From the NCBI GenBank assembly GCA_030323885.1, contig CM059190.1, positions 101,230,483-101,294,482 on the forward strand: DNA of 64,000 nt, in the 5' to 3' direction. Positions 30,505-41,033 of the stretch are shown here, one piece after another. The notes beneath the pieces are model-generated. The model saw only the letters and a list, made by a program, of their open reading frames with translations, was not told where the DNA came from and did no database searches. A program made the position numbers and the translations under genes. Positions within the stretch are counted from its first letter, which is position 1. Each line of letters begins with the position of its first letter. The stretch is from Branchipolynoe longqiensis (lineage: Eukaryota; Annelida; Polychaeta; Phyllodocida; Polynoidae).

Positions 30505-30562
<58 letters not shown>
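30505..30562. repeat. (AT)n microsatellite
   Basis: About 29 AT/TA units directly after the direct-repeat block of the recombinase relic. Confidence 0.97.
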
Positions 30563-30567
<5 letters not shown>

Positions 30568-32300
30568 TATATATATTTGATTGTTTTTTCATTACAAAAT
30601 TAGTCGAGGATGCGAAACAATACATGTTACAGAAAGTATAAGGGTATTTTCATGGTAGATGGGGCCAATGTCTTTTCTAGTATGTAATGGTCAAAAACAA
30701 TTATGGAAAGAGTAAACAAATTATTTTCTTTATAGAACTGGTATTCTTGCACTTTGGAGAGATAGATATGAAAAACTGATGTGGCATAGTAAAAATAACC
30801 CAACATGTTCATTAAAAAAATGGTCTTTCATGGGCATGAATATGTTACATGGAGAATAGGGACTTTTCCACAGCCTACCAAACCTTTATTTTGCATAAAA
30901 TATTACTTGTTTGTCAATCAATCATCAATCAATAGTTCCGTCTTCTAGTCGAGGGTTGGATGTTGGACTTGTTTGTCAATGAAATGATAAAAGAAGACTC
31001 TTGCTTGAAATAAATATTCATTTTGCATGAATATATATATTTTTTATATCTAATATTCCATGGTGACTAAACTGGTTCTGGACATAACTATTGTGTCCCC
31101 TGCTTGTCCAATGCTTGTTAAATTAGGAAATATGTTATCCTGGGAATACCAGAGCTTCAGTAAAAAAAAAAACAGTTGCTATTGTTGCATGTGTAAGGCT
31201 ATTTTCCATGTCCATGGCTAGTGATATAATTTTTCTAGAAAGCTTTATGAAATAGAATTGAATTTGAAGTTTCATATTATGTTTGGTGTTCCCTTCTATT
31301 GTGTTACGTCCACAACTCAAAATTGGAAAGAATATAATCATCCTATGCAGATTTCTTTACAGTGCATTTCTGTTCTTCGGGGATCACAATATAAAAATTA
31401 ATTGTTTTATGCAATCAATTTGATTAAATAATTGATTTGATTAATAAATCCACACTTGGTGATTAAAGTTGCATAATCCGATGAAAACATAGAATTTCAA
31501 AACCAAAACAATTATCTAAATTTGATTATACATATCTAACTTAGATGTTGGTGCACTTATTAAACATTTGTCATCACATATAAGGGGATACTGAGTCAAT
31601 TAATAGAACCTGTTACTGGAGAAGCCTATGTTGATAGAGTTTTGGCAAGCTTGCCAAAATTAATTTAGCATGTTTCCATTTCAAATATCTCAAAAGTTGG
31701 CGATTTAAAATAAATGTTACTTCAAACAAAAGTAAGGTAGATTATAATGAACAACCTATGTTTATCTAAAAAAATATGAGAAACTCAAAACCATTGGACT
31801 ATGCAACTTTAATAAGTCCACACTTGGGGTTGGCTACTCAATTGGTTCTTGTTTTTCTGACAAAATGGTAACCTCGACTATCTTTTCCTTCACATTACCA
31901 GTATATATATGGACAAGAGTTGGCTACTCAGCGAAAAAAATTAGGAAAATACACAATATTCATTTTTATCTTCATGTCACACTTTGGCCCCATTTCCGAT
32001 GAAAAGACCCATCAAGCTAAACGCCAACTATTGTTAGGATGCGTCAGGTGGCGCCACCATAGTCTGATGAACCTCTGACCGGGTTAGAATTAGGACCGTA
32101 GCCATTATTGCGTCTGTTTTAGCTGTTTGTCATTGCTCCTGCGACAATTCACCAATACGGTGATATTACAGTTAAAATGTGGTAAAGCCATGTTTGAAAG
32201 GCAAGGTACTATTCACCAAACCAACTGATTCCTTGAAAACTACCGTCCCAAGTTGGTGCTCCAGATACCACTAGCACATTTAAGGTGAACTAGGAAGCCT
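30563..32300. other. AT-rich, no gene; part of a dispersed repeat
   Basis: 31550-31820 matches the dispersed repeat also seen at 6.4 and 54 kb. The remainder, up to tRNA-Tyr, has no recognised feature. Confidence 0.5.
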
Positions 32301-32302
32301 AA

Positions 32303-32392
32303 CCCGTGATAGCTCAGTTGGTAGAGCGGAGGACTGTAGAGGTTGACATCACTGACATCCTTAGGTCGCTGGTTCGACTCCGGCTCGCGGGA
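32303..32392 (+). tRNA. tRNA-Tyr (GTA) with intron
   Basis: Acceptor CCCGTGA/TCGCGGG, box A TAGCTCAGTTGGTAGAGC, anticodon GTA, T arm CTGGTTCGACTCCGG. An intron of about 17 bases lies after the anticodon, as is normal for eukaryotic tRNA-Tyr. Confidence 0.95.
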
Positions 32393-32985
32393 GAGGAGTT
32401 ATTTTTAAACTCATTTTCGAGCATTATACAAATTATTGTTGTTGAATAACCGCATTTTATTTAATCCGAACAATATCCATATGTAATTGCAGTGTTCTGT
32501 TTGTTTTCAATCGGGATATTGCTTACGCCGTTATAAATGCTGCGCAAAGACAGTCAGAGTACAGTAGTGCCCTGTTAAACTTGTTTCAGCGAACCCTGTT
32601 ACTGGCGAATCCCTGCTATGTGCAGACACATTTTTAATTAATAATTTTCAATGCACGAACTACTGTTTCATTTGACTGTCCACTCCTATAACAGGACACC
32701 TCTTATGTCAGGACAACATTGGTCAAGACGTAGATAAAAGATTCACCCGGTACTTGTAGTACTGTAACTGAGTGTAAGTACGGGGTGAATTGCCCGTTGA
32801 GGTAGTGAGTGTACTATTTTACAGCGTACTTTATATATCACGACTGGAATAGAACATTATCTCGAATCAATTTTATTTTAAATATAAATAATTAAAATAT
32901 GAAAACTGGAAAACAAATAAAAATGACGGTTGCACCGGCGTTCTCTTCGATATACTCTGGAGCATGACAAATGCTGATGTGGACC

Positions 32986-33058
32986 GCCTCGGTAGCGCAG
33001 TAGGCAGCGCGTCAGTCTCATAATCTGAAGGTCGTGAGTTCGATCCTCACTCGGGGCA
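32986..33058 (+). tRNA. tRNA-Met (CAT), elongator type
   Basis: GCCTCGGTAGCGCAGTAGGC start, anticodon loop CTCATAA, T arm GTGAGTTCGATCCTCAC, 3' discriminator A, no intron, T-rich tract downstream. Confidence 0.94.
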
Positions 33059-33179
33059 GGCGGATCTGTTTTGATGTTTTTTTTTTTTAAATAGCGAATT
33101 AGCGAATGGTTGACACGAAGTGTGAACAACTTATTTGTCTCATTTTTGCTTGAGTGCAAGTAAATAAGCAACACAAGGA

Positions 33180-33530
33180 ATAATTAGTAGCATGTGGTGA
33201 ATAAGGGGTCAAATTTCCCTGGATCTTCAGCCCATGCTTTTTCTAATCTATTCTTGAATGAATTTATTGACTCGGCATCAATCACATTTTCTATGATTTT
33301 GTGGGAGACTGTTCCATATATTTATGATCCTGTTTCAGTGTTTGAGAAACTGTGTTGCCTTAACTTTGAAATGGCTCTGGGTTTTTACTAGTTTGAGAGT
33401 ATGACCCCCAACTGCCTTCTCTTTTATTCAAGGTGAAAAATTGGTTCATATCTATTTCATCAAAACCTTTCATAATTTTTAATATTTTAATGATTATTCT
33501 TATATACACCATTTCACATTATATGCTGAA
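33180..33530 (-). mobile_element. Decayed CR1/L2-type LINE C-terminus
   Basis: Read on the minus strand and in shifting frames, the segment shows ILKIMKGFDEIDMNQFFTLN, then WNSLP-like and VNKFIQE-like remnants. This pattern follows the RT thumb in CR1/L2/Jockey elements. Several stops and shifts make it a relic unrelated to the intact LINE at 56.6 kb. Confidence 0.55.
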
Positions 33531-33652
33531 ATAAATCGCAATAACAATAACGGTTTAGGTCCAGCTTATTCTGTATACCTACCTGTCTACAAGTACAACA
33601 CGATATTAAAATGTGCAGATTACGAAGTTGACCTATGAACTAAAGACGCTAT

Positions 33653-34092
33653 AATTAAAAACCAGACACAGGAGTTCAAAATTTTTTGGGCCAATAATTT
33701 ATTAACAATTTAATAACTTTAACACTAGTCATTATTTTAGCTGTGACTAGCATTAATCATTTTTCATTGCACATGGGCCAACTGTACAGATACCCTGATT
33801 GATTGTTAATTACACTATCTTCTGTGATGGTACAATCCAGAAGCAGCTGATAAGCCTTTTATTTCAGATTATTTATATGCAGGGATGACATTCAGATCTA
33901 TTCTAGTTAACTGTAAACATTCTGTATTATATCTATACTGAGACATTTTCTTGAAACGACGGCGGACGACATCCACTATGGGTAGACGACGGTCATACAT
34001 GGAAGCACATATCAGGCAGCACATATCACTCAATACAATTTATACTATTAGACATTCTTGCTTTTTGGATTTGGGCCATCTACTCTCAGCCA
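33653..34092 (-). repeat. Ngaro split repeat B2 (3' terminus)
   Basis: 440-bp terminal copy of the B repeat, marking the 3' end of the element. The flanking base run before it is unrelated to the right flank. Confidence 0.88.
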
Positions 34093-34126
34093 GCCAGATT
34101 AATGTTATGATGGGATGGTGGGATGG

Positions 34127-34325
34127 ACTTGAAATTTTCTCTGTGAGACAATCAGTCGTTACAGCTCGGCGATACGGTAAGGAATGATTTAACGGGGCAT
34201 GTGTGACCGGAAATCAACTCTCCCGGGTTACCAAAATTCGAGATCATGTTGTGTAGCTAGGATGCGTTACTATGGGCCCGTGGTCAGGTTTTTTAATTAT
34301 GCATGTTACCGGCAACATGTACAAT
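34127..34325 (-). repeat. Ngaro split repeat A2
   Basis: 199-bp second copy of the A repeat, lying between B1 and B2. Its left edge is separated from B2 by a 34-bp spacer (34093-34126); its right edge overlaps B1 by 3 bp. Confidence 0.9.
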
Positions 34326-34762
34326 TAAAAACCAGACACAGGAGTTCAAAATTTTTTGGGCCAATAATTTATTAACAATTTAATAACTTTAACACTAGTC
34401 ATTATTTTAGCTGTGACTAGCATTAATCATTTTTCATTGCACATGGGCCAACTGTACAGATACCCTGATTGATTGTTAATTACACTATCTTCTGTGATGG
34501 TACAATCCAGAAGCAGCTGATAAGCCTTTTATTTCAGATTATTTATATGCAGGGATGACATTCAGATCTATTCTAGTTAACTGTAAACATTCTGTATTAT
34601 ATCTATACTGAGACATTTTCTTGAAACGACGGCGGACGACATCCACTATGGGTAGACGACGGTCATACAGGGAAGCACATATCAGGCAGCACATATCACT
34701 CAATACAATTTATACTATTAGACATTCTTGCTTTTTGGATTTGGGCCATCTACTCTCAGCCA
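34323..34762 (-). repeat. Ngaro split repeat B1
   Basis: 440-bp copy directly after the recombinase ORF, whose last codons lie in it. It aligns with 33653-34092 at an offset of 670. The one difference found is at 34670 (G) versus 34000 (T). Confidence 0.9.
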
Positions 34763-35799
34763 AATTGGGACAAGAGAGTAGATGGTCCTTTGCTCACAAG
34801 TTGTTTGTTTATATAATTAAATACGCTGTTAGATTTCCACTGCCCTAGTAGTCTTATACAGCTTAGCGATACGCCTATGCGAGCGTACTCTTGGGCAGCT
34901 CCACGTCTGAGGCTGTGTGTTGTTACCAGAGGCCACCAGGGGTACTTGGCGCCTTTTAGTATTAGCCGGACGCACTTGATGAACTTCTGGCTTGTCAACG
35001 GGTCCCCGTTTGCTAGCGCAAATGCTGGGGCGCCCTTTTTTGGACCTGTCAGGCGACAGTAGTCAGTCCATGCTTGTACAGGACAGAAGTGTGAGTGTGG
35101 GATTTTTGGTAGTCTGACGTGGTAGCTGTCTTTCCGCTCGCATACTGTTTTAGTGCTACGGATGTGCACCGTGATGTACGACTTGTGTGCCTCGATGTCT
35201 TCAAACATCAGCGTATGACCGCCATCACCCAGCATCTCAGAGTAAAACAAGTTAGATTGTCTTAATAGGCATGCATAACCAATTAATAACGAAGCAATGA
35301 ATACAAGTCCATATTTTCCCATTTTTCTACATTTCAATATTATTAGTTTCACATGTTTAATTTTTAATGGGTACGCTCTATTTACTGTACTATCCTTAAG
35401 TTTACACACTCCCCTTTTAAGCACAGACACCGCATAACTATCAAATACATCCCAGGTACCCCGCACCAGCTTCACCCAAGATTTTGCCCCACACAAGTAA
35501 TTTTTAATGGCTCCTTCTGTCCTCAACTTATCGTTTAGATATAAAATGTATAGCATTACCGTCTTTAACTTAGGGTTTTTTGGGTCAACCGTACTATTTT
35601 TGCAAAATGTTAAGTATTCCTCAAAATGCACCCGTTTATTTCTCCACGTTCCTTGAGATAGACCCGCCTTGAAAAATATGCTCAGCCTGTCAACTACAGC
35701 ATACCCATGATCTGCGAGTGAATAAAGCCAAGAAAGAAAAATTAGAGCGAGCTGAATGCTACAAATACATATCAAATACCTTCCCATCATGACAAGCAT
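34756..35799 (-). CDS. Ngaro element ORF3, tyrosine recombinase
   Basis: 347 codons from the ATG at 35799, overlapping the RT ORF. The first 35 residues are hydrophobic and may not be used. The core-binding part begins near FKAGLSQGTWRNKRVHFEEY. Catalytic features are LLRQSNL (first Arg), THSLRRG (H-x-x-R), LGQWKS (Trp in the His/Trp position) and VFNYINK (nucleophilic Tyr). It integrates circular cDNA without target duplication (family knowledge). The stop codon lies inside repeat B1. Confidence 0.9.
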   Translation of the reverse strand: MLVMMGRYLICICSIQLALIFLSWLYSLADHGYAVVDRLSIFFKAGLSQGTWRNKRVHFEEYLTFCKNSTVDPKNPKLKTVMLYILYLNDKLRTEGAIKNYLCGAKSWVKLVRGTWDVFDSYAVSVLKRGVCKLKDSTVNRAYPLKIKHVKLIILKCRKMGKYGLVFIASLLIGYACLLRQSNLFYSEMLGDGGHTLMFEDIEAHKSYITVHIRSTKTVCERKDSYHVRLPKIPHSHFCPVQAWTDYCRLTGPKKGAPAFALANGDPLTSQKFIKCVRLILKGAKYPWWPLVTTHSLRRGAAQEYARIGVSLSCIRLLGQWKSNSVFNYINKQLVSKGPSTLLSQFG

Positions 35800-38632
35800 T
35801 TACTTTGCACAATTTTCTCTCATTGCAGAGTTTTAACGCTACACGTTTGGCAGTATTATCGAAAAATAACCTACTCAGAGCATCCGCCAGCACAAGTTCT
35901 GACCCCGCCTTGTGTACCACTTGAACCTCACAGCACTTAAGCGCCGCAAATTTCCATATCTGTCTGGCACAAGCACACAAGACAGGGTCTTTCCCTGCAC
36001 CAGAAGACAACACCTTTTGTGAAGCTTCATTATCAGTGTTAATGATAATTACGAACAATTCAGGATTGGGGGGGCACAATACATTAAGGGCTACTACTAA
36101 ATTAATTGCTTCCAATTGCGCAATATGTAATTTATTATTATTCAACAACTCTTCCGAATATAATTCAGCGAAATAATGTGTGCTACTGTGACCACCCCCC
36201 GCGAGCAAGGAAGAGTCGCATTCAATGACCCAAGTTTTCTTCGGAAAAGGCCTGAGCAAAACGAGCCCATTACTTGCTTCCGCGAAGCGTATAAACCAAT
36301 AAATATCCCTAACAAGGTCTGAATTAACTTCTACTGTACCCATAAATGGCGAATCCCGTAAGAAATTTAGTATCCTATTCATGAACCTCCTCGAATGCAT
36401 AACGCATTTCGAGATAAATTGCAGTCTACCTACCAGACGTTGAACATTTTTTCGACTGACTTTCGTACCAACTTTCCACTTATTACACTCCACGAGCACA
36501 TCTAGCAGTTTAGGTTTTGGTATTTTAAGCTCCATGAGATCAGAGTCTAACTCAAAACCCAACCACTGCATCGAAACGGCAGGAGGGGTGCATTTCTTAA
36601 CAGAGAGCTGAAGCCCCAGTAGTGAAGTAAGCTCTAAAATAGTGTTATACGCGTCTAACGCTTTATCGAATGTGTTCTCGACCCCCACAAAATCGTCGAG
36701 ATAGCAAGCCACGAAAAAACCTTTTTGCTGCATTAGATAAACAACCGCTGATGTGGTTCTGGCGCATGCCATACAAGATGATCGACAACCGAACGGTGGT
36801 GCTACATCAAAATAATATTTATCTCTAACTTTTATACCGAAAAGAGGAACGCTTAAAGGACAGGTCCTCAACTGCCTATAAGCCCTAGCTAAGTCTATAC
36901 TCCACATAAAACAATTCCGTCCCAATTTAGTTACTTCCTTAGCTAAGGTCATAATAGTAGGCAAGTTGAAAGACAATTTTCTACCCTGATAAAAACCCTT
37001 TACTATACCTGCATTAACCCCTTTACCCTTAGGAAAGCTAAGATCTACTATTATTCGACGCTCCTTGGTGTTTTTCTTTGGTCGCGTCATAATCGGGCTA
37101 ATTTGGGCCCAGGGAACAAAGATTGGGGCATCAAATGGACCCAACAGCGAGCCGTGAGCGGTCTCAGTAGCAACATAAGCATCTAACCAAAATAAATCCT
37201 CGTCAAGACGACAGTGATTGATTTCTGTAGGAATCGGAGCCAACAGGCCAGTAAAGTTGGCAGGCCATCCGTATTCCAAGTAGTCAACTACTTCATAATC
37301 ACAATAGTTTACTAGTAACTTTCGCCACATTGATATATTCAAACCAGAAGGTACCGGGATCCTGGTCCCACAGTAGTTAGGTAGCGCGGATTGCCTCACC
37401 CTATCATAAATACTCTTATACTCCCCAAAAACTTTGTTAGTAGATTTCCATACAGGCCAAAAAGCATCTAAGTGCGAACTGTACTCCTGTGGCGAAGGCT
37501 CACTGTACTGAACAGGGGATATGTCGTCAGTCAAGTCAACATTTACATCCAAATTTTCCATTTCATACAACACATTAGGATCATTTACTTCGCGGTCAAA
37601 CAGTACGACCTGCCCCGCCCTAGACGCGGAGCCACTAACGACAGTATTATTATTACAACCCACATCCTGACTAATAATAGGTGTCTGTATTGCAGAGACA
37701 CCTGGCATATGACAAACATTATTATAAACAGACGAACACAAGGGAACTGATAAACTTGAAGGAAGTAACACTTCAGGGGTATTAATCGGTAACGTTATAG
37801 AATCCCCAACACAATCAAACTTAAACGGAGTAACTGGGCAAGCATGTGCCATTAGTGAGCGCTGTGCAGCACCACTGAAGGTGCGGCCATTATTATGACA
37901 GCGCACAGGGTTGATGGCTGGATCAACTGGGATAGGTAATGCGGAGGTGTTTGGCAGCCTCAAGCGCATACAGGCGTTGTTATACAACGGTGGTGGATTG
38001 ACAGCATCACCAGTGTGCGAACCGTCAGTAACATGTAATGGGACAGCTATAGCAGCTGTATCTGCAGCTGCTGGAGCAGTATGACTTGGTGAGGCCACCG
38101 TTTGAGATGGAACGAATGCAGACCCGGTTGCCAGGACAACGACAGCTCGAGGGTCCGGATCCACAGATGTATTTAAATATGCAAAATCCCGTTTAACCAA
38201 ATTATTCAAGCCGCTATTTACTTTCAAGTACCGCAAGCCAGTATTGTACCATGTAAACCGATTACCATTCTGATTTTTTCTCTTAATACGAACTGATGTA
38301 TTGATTACTAACGGTGTAATATCACCAACAGACGAATGCAGATAATTGATATCAGCATCAGTAACACTAGCATTATCAACAGGACATAATAATGGGGTTG
38401 ATACAGGAATTTGCACATTTGAACACAACTGCGAAACAGAATTAACGGAACACCTCTTGCTGACCTGACAAAGTCCGTTAGCGACCGGCATCGAAGACGT
38501 GATCTTTGACGCAGCTACCACTGGCGACGACATCAACGCCACCGACTTGATACCGACATCCTTGTCCACGTACTGCACCCCTGCGGTCGTCACAGGGGAC
38601 GAATTATGCCAATCGTCATTTAAAAAACCTTG
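35759..38632 (-). CDS. Ngaro element ORF2, reverse transcriptase plus RNase H
   Basis: The open frame runs from just after a TAA at 38633-38635 to the stop at 35759. The first in-frame ATG is at about 38533, so translation needs frameshifting or reinitiation. The N-terminal third has no recognised domain. RT motifs follow: RRIIVDLSFPKG, FMWSIDLARAYRQL (motif A Asp), APPFGCRSS, and ACYLDDFVGV (catalytic YLDD). RNase H then shows ECDSSLLAGGG, LEAINLVVAL, NTDNEASQK and VLADALSR, i.e. the D-E-D-D set. It makes and processes the element's cDNA. The 3' end overlaps the recombinase ORF by 41 bases. Confidence 0.9.
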   Translation of the reverse strand, partial: QGFLNDDWHNSSPVTTAGVQYVDKDVGIKSVALMSSPVVAASKITSSMPVANGLCQVSKRCSVNSVSQLCSNVQIPVSTPLLCPVDNASVTDADINYLHSSVGDITPLVINTSVRIKRKNQNGNRFTWYNTGLRYLKVNSGLNNLVKRDFAYLNTSVDPDPRAVVVLATGSAFVPSQTVASPSHTAPAAADTAAIAVPLHVTDGSHTGDAVNPPPLYNNACMRLRLPNTSALPIPVDPAINPVRCHNNGRTFSGAAQRSLMAHACPVTPFKFDCVGDSITLPINTPEVLLPSSLSVPLCSSVYNNVCHMPGVSAIQTPIISQDVGCNNNTVVSGSASRAGQVVLFDREVNDPNVLYEMENLDVNVDLTDDISPVQYSEPSPQEYSSHLDAFWPVWKSTNKVFGEYKSIYDRVRQSALPNYCGTRIPVPSGLNISMWRKLLVNYCDYEVVDYLEYGWPANFTGLLAPIPTEINHCRLDEDLFWLDAYVATETAHGSLLGPFDAPIFVPWAQISPIMTRPKKNTKERRIIVDLSFPKGKGVNAGIVKGFYQGRKLSFNLPTIMTLAKEVTKLGRNCFMWSIDLARAYRQLRTCPLSVPLFGIKVRDKYYFDVAPPFGCRSSCMACARTTSAVVYLMQQKGFFVACYLDDFVGVENTFDKALDAYNTILELTSLLGLQLSVKKCTPPAVSMQWLGFELDSDLMELKIPKPKLLDVLVECNKWKVGTKVSRKNVQRLVGRLQFISKCVMHSRRFMNRILNFLRDSPFMGTVEVNSDLVRDIYWFIRFAEASNGLVLLRPFPKKTWVIECDSSLLAGGGHSSTHYFAELYSEELLNNNKLHIAQLEAINLVVALNVLCPPNPELFVIIINTDNEASQKVLSSGAGKDPVLCACARQIWKFAALKCCEVQVVHKAGSELVLADALSRLFFDNTAKRVALKLCNERKLCKVNACHDGKVFDMYL

Positions 38633-39852
38633 TTAACAGAAAGAGCAGCGCTATCAGCAGTTTTCTCATCCCTATTACGTAATTTGCTCTTGCATTCTAC
38701 TTCTCTGTGGTAATGTTTGCGTCGAAGGTTGTATGCACACCAGGAGCAGATATGTACAAAGCGGTCCCTGCCCATACCATGATTGCTTGGGAAACCGCAC
38801 TCCTTCCCACGGTTCCAAATCGTGCAAGTACGGCCATCCACATCCTTATTGTAGTCCGGGGAGGAACCCTCTCTACCATGCTTTACCACTGCCTTAAATA
38901 GCCGCTTTCCCAAACTACTTTCATCTCTTCTAATGTCATGTATTAAAGCAGTGTCACCCCAGCCATTCGGAAGCCTCTTGTCGGCTATCATATTAAATAC
39001 TCTCTCCGAAAACGCTAAGCAGGTTTCCCAGGTATAGTTTTGTGCCATATCTAACAATACGTCGACATGGTTCTCCACCTGTGGCACACAACTAGCAGGC
39101 AAATCCCCCCGACGGATCATTCGCCTAATTGCCGCTAAATATTCGTACCATGTTGATTGACCTTGTGATACTTTATTTTTTCTCTCCCCACGGATAACAT
39201 ATTTGTGGGGCAACAGCTTACCTTTCCCTGCAGCCTTTCTAGCCTTAGCCCCCGCTACCCTCATTAAATCTCGCATGAGTTCGTCATCTGAGTCAGATGC
39301 GTCGCCATCACTTCGTTCCATTGTTAACGGTCGCCCTCCACTTTCCGCCACTGCCAGCAGCGCTCCAACTGCGCTTGTCACAGGGCTTGCCCCATTGCGA
39401 GCACCATTACCCACAACTGCATTATTTACATCACTACACCCAATACACGGTCTAGCTGACGACACAGACCTACGTCTCGTGCGAATAGATGACGGCCCAG
39501 CAACTGGCCGTGACGTCACATCCGCCTCGTACAGTTCATCTATCAGTAATGGCGACTCAGAAGCCGGAGATTCTAAACTAGCAATACGCGATAAAATGGG
39601 GGCAGTGACATGCAACAGTTTAGCATCCAAGAGGTGGGATAGCTCCTCCAGCGACACCCCTTGTAACTGTTTACTCACCGCCGACGGCGACTGCCTTGAA
39701 CCATTGTCTTGAAACGGCACCGCCGACGGCGAATCATCACGACGAGTGGATACACCAGCAATGGGAGACGAACAACGGCGGTTAGCTGCAGCCAGCAGCT
39801 CCCTCGAAAACTTCCCACTTCCACGTGCACGGTTCTTGACTACTTTAGGCAT
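38620..39852 (-). CDS. Ngaro element ORF1, gag-like protein with CCCH/zinc-knuckle-like end
   Basis: 410 codons from the ATG at 39852. The N-terminal 200 residues are Ser/Ala/Arg-rich. A helical basic middle follows, then a Cys/His cluster (CTIWNRGKECGFPSNHGMGR, then HICSWCAYNL...C) resembling the zinc-binding end of DIRS/Ngaro gag proteins. It presumably binds element RNA. The stop (38620-38622) sits inside a T6 run that overlaps the start of the RT frame. Confidence 0.82.
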   Translation of the reverse strand: MPKVVKNRARGSGKFSRELLAAANRRCSSPIAGVSTRRDDSPSAVPFQDNGSRQSPSAVSKQLQGVSLEELSHLLDAKLLHVTAPILSRIASLESPASESPLLIDELYEADVTSRPVAGPSSIRTRRRSVSSARPCIGCSDVNNAVVGNGARNGASPVTSAVGALLAVAESGGRPLTMERSDGDASDSDDELMRDLMRVAGAKARKAAGKGKLLPHKYVIRGERKNKVSQGQSTWYEYLAAIRRMIRRGDLPASCVPQVENHVDVLLDMAQNYTWETCLAFSERVFNMIADKRLPNGWGDTALIHDIRRDESSLGKRLFKAVVKHGREGSSPDYNKDVDGRTCTIWNRGKECGFPSNHGMGRDRFVHICSWCAYNLRRKHYHREVECKSKLRNRDEKTADSAALSVNKVF

Positions 39853-39885
39853 AGTAACTGTCTTAGTATCGAAATTCCTATTAAC

Positions 39886-40081
39886 ACTTGAAATTTTCTC
39901 TGTGAGACAATCAGTCGTTACAGCTCGGCGATACGGTAAGGAATGATTTAACGGGGCATGTGTGACCGGAAATCAACTCTCCCGGGTTACCAAAATTCGA
40001 GATCATGTTGTGTAGCTAGGATGCGTTACTATGGGCCCGTGGTCAGGTTTTTTAATTATGCATGTTACCGGCAACATGTAC

Positions 40082-40084
<3 letters not shown>
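39886..40084 (-). repeat. Ngaro split repeat A1
   Basis: 199 bp at the 5' end of the element (minus sense). It matches 34127-34325 with no difference seen. It ends at the gag start region, so it probably holds the promoter/5' leader. Confidence 0.9.
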
Positions 40085-40113
<29 letters not shown>

Positions 40114-40239
40114 TAATAATAGGCTATATTATATGTAATATAGTATATTCAATATTGAATATAATATTCTATGCTAACATTCAAAAGAATTGTCAGGGAG
40201 TCCAGTGTAATTTGTAAATATAAATTTATAACAGTTAAT

Positions 40240-40400
40240 TAATACTAATATAGTTGCCATGTTCATGCACAAATATAAAAGACATATTTTTCGACACCTA
40301 GGCACTTTATGCTGCCTTTTTTTATTACAATTTTTTTTATATTCAATCTGTATTGCATAGCAAACAAAAACCTAAACTCTCCAGTTTTCAACACAGCACA
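40240..40400 (+). repeat. Dispersed repeat, second copy at 43310-43460
   Basis: Shared words ACAAATATAAAAG, TTTTTCGACA, AGGCACTTTA and TCTGTATTGCATAGCAAACA in the same order and orientation. Family not recognised. Confidence 0.65.
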
Positions 40401-40469
40401 AACCTGGTTGGCGGCGACTGACATGTTTGTAGTCATAATATATTATTACCGAATGTTATTCAAAACACA

Positions 40470-40860
40470 TGTAATTCCTTACCTAAAAACATGAAAAAAT
40501 ATCTGTGCAAAATAAAACCAGGAAACCCCATCTAACTTCTAAGCTGCTCCACAAGGTGGACATCACATGAGAGGCAACCATGCAATAAAAAAGCCAGATA
40601 ACATGTACTCCAAAGATAACGTACAAGCCTATAATATGTAAATAAAGTAGGCTAGTCTAGTAGAAAAAAGGTGGAAAACTCTTCCCAAGAAAACCCCAAA
40701 AGCCTAAAAGGCAAAACACTAACATAGATTAGATCACTAATCGCAAACATAAGTTTAACAAACACAGAACAATAATTGCCCAGCATTGAAAACAAGCTCG
40801 ATCATCCAAACTTATGACATGTTATGGACAGTATAAACACAAAAATAATATATATATTTT
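40470..40860 (+). mobile_element. 5'-truncated copy of the same LINE (3'UTR only)
   Basis: Begins within the last codons of the LINE ORF (matches around 59735) and continues through the 3'UTR with small indels, e.g. the shared block GGAAAACTCTTCCCAAGAAA, ending in AT-rich sequence. It lies about 390 bp right of the Ngaro element. Confidence 0.82.
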
Positions 40861-40960
40861 TTTGTTGCTATTGAGTAATATATATTTTTTTATGTAAATA
40901 TAAAATTTGAGTATATTATTTGAAAAGAAAAAGTTAACATTCTACGGAACAAAACAGTTG

Positions 40961-41033
40961 CGCCCAATGTGGGGCTCGAACCCACGACCCTGGGATTAAG
41001 AGTCCCATGCTCTACCGACTGAGCTAACCGGGC
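40961..41033 (-). tRNA. tRNA-Lys (CTT)
   Basis: Minus strand GCCCGGTTAGCTCAGTCGGT start, anticodon loop CTCTTAA, T arm GTGGGTTCGAGCCCCAC, acceptor closing ATTGGGC. No intron. Confidence 0.95.

Larger units (their letters stand above)
33653..40084 (-). mobile_element. Ngaro-type tyrosine-recombinase retrotransposon, nearly complete
   Basis: On the minus strand the order is A1 (40084-39886), gag ORF, RT/RNase H ORF, tyrosine recombinase ORF, B1 (34762-34323), A2 (34325-34127), B2 (34092-33653). This is the split-direct-repeat layout of Ngaro/PAT-like DIRS-order elements; there are no inverted termini, integrase, protease or methyltransferase. All three ORFs are open. The B copies differ at one position that I could see over 440 bp, and the A copies look identical over 199 bp, pointing to recent insertion. 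A 34-bp spacer separates A2 from B2. The right flank is an (AAT)n run and no target duplication is visible, as expected for recombinase integration. Confidence 0.93.

Noticed and set aside
33194..33391. 65-codon plus frame as a gene
   Set aside because: Better explained as antisense of a decayed CR1/L2-type LINE C-terminus.
34756..35062. Reading the Ngaro B repeats as long terminal repeats of an LTR element
   Set aside because: No TG...CA ends, no integrase or protease; the A/B split order and tyrosine recombinase fit Ngaro instead.
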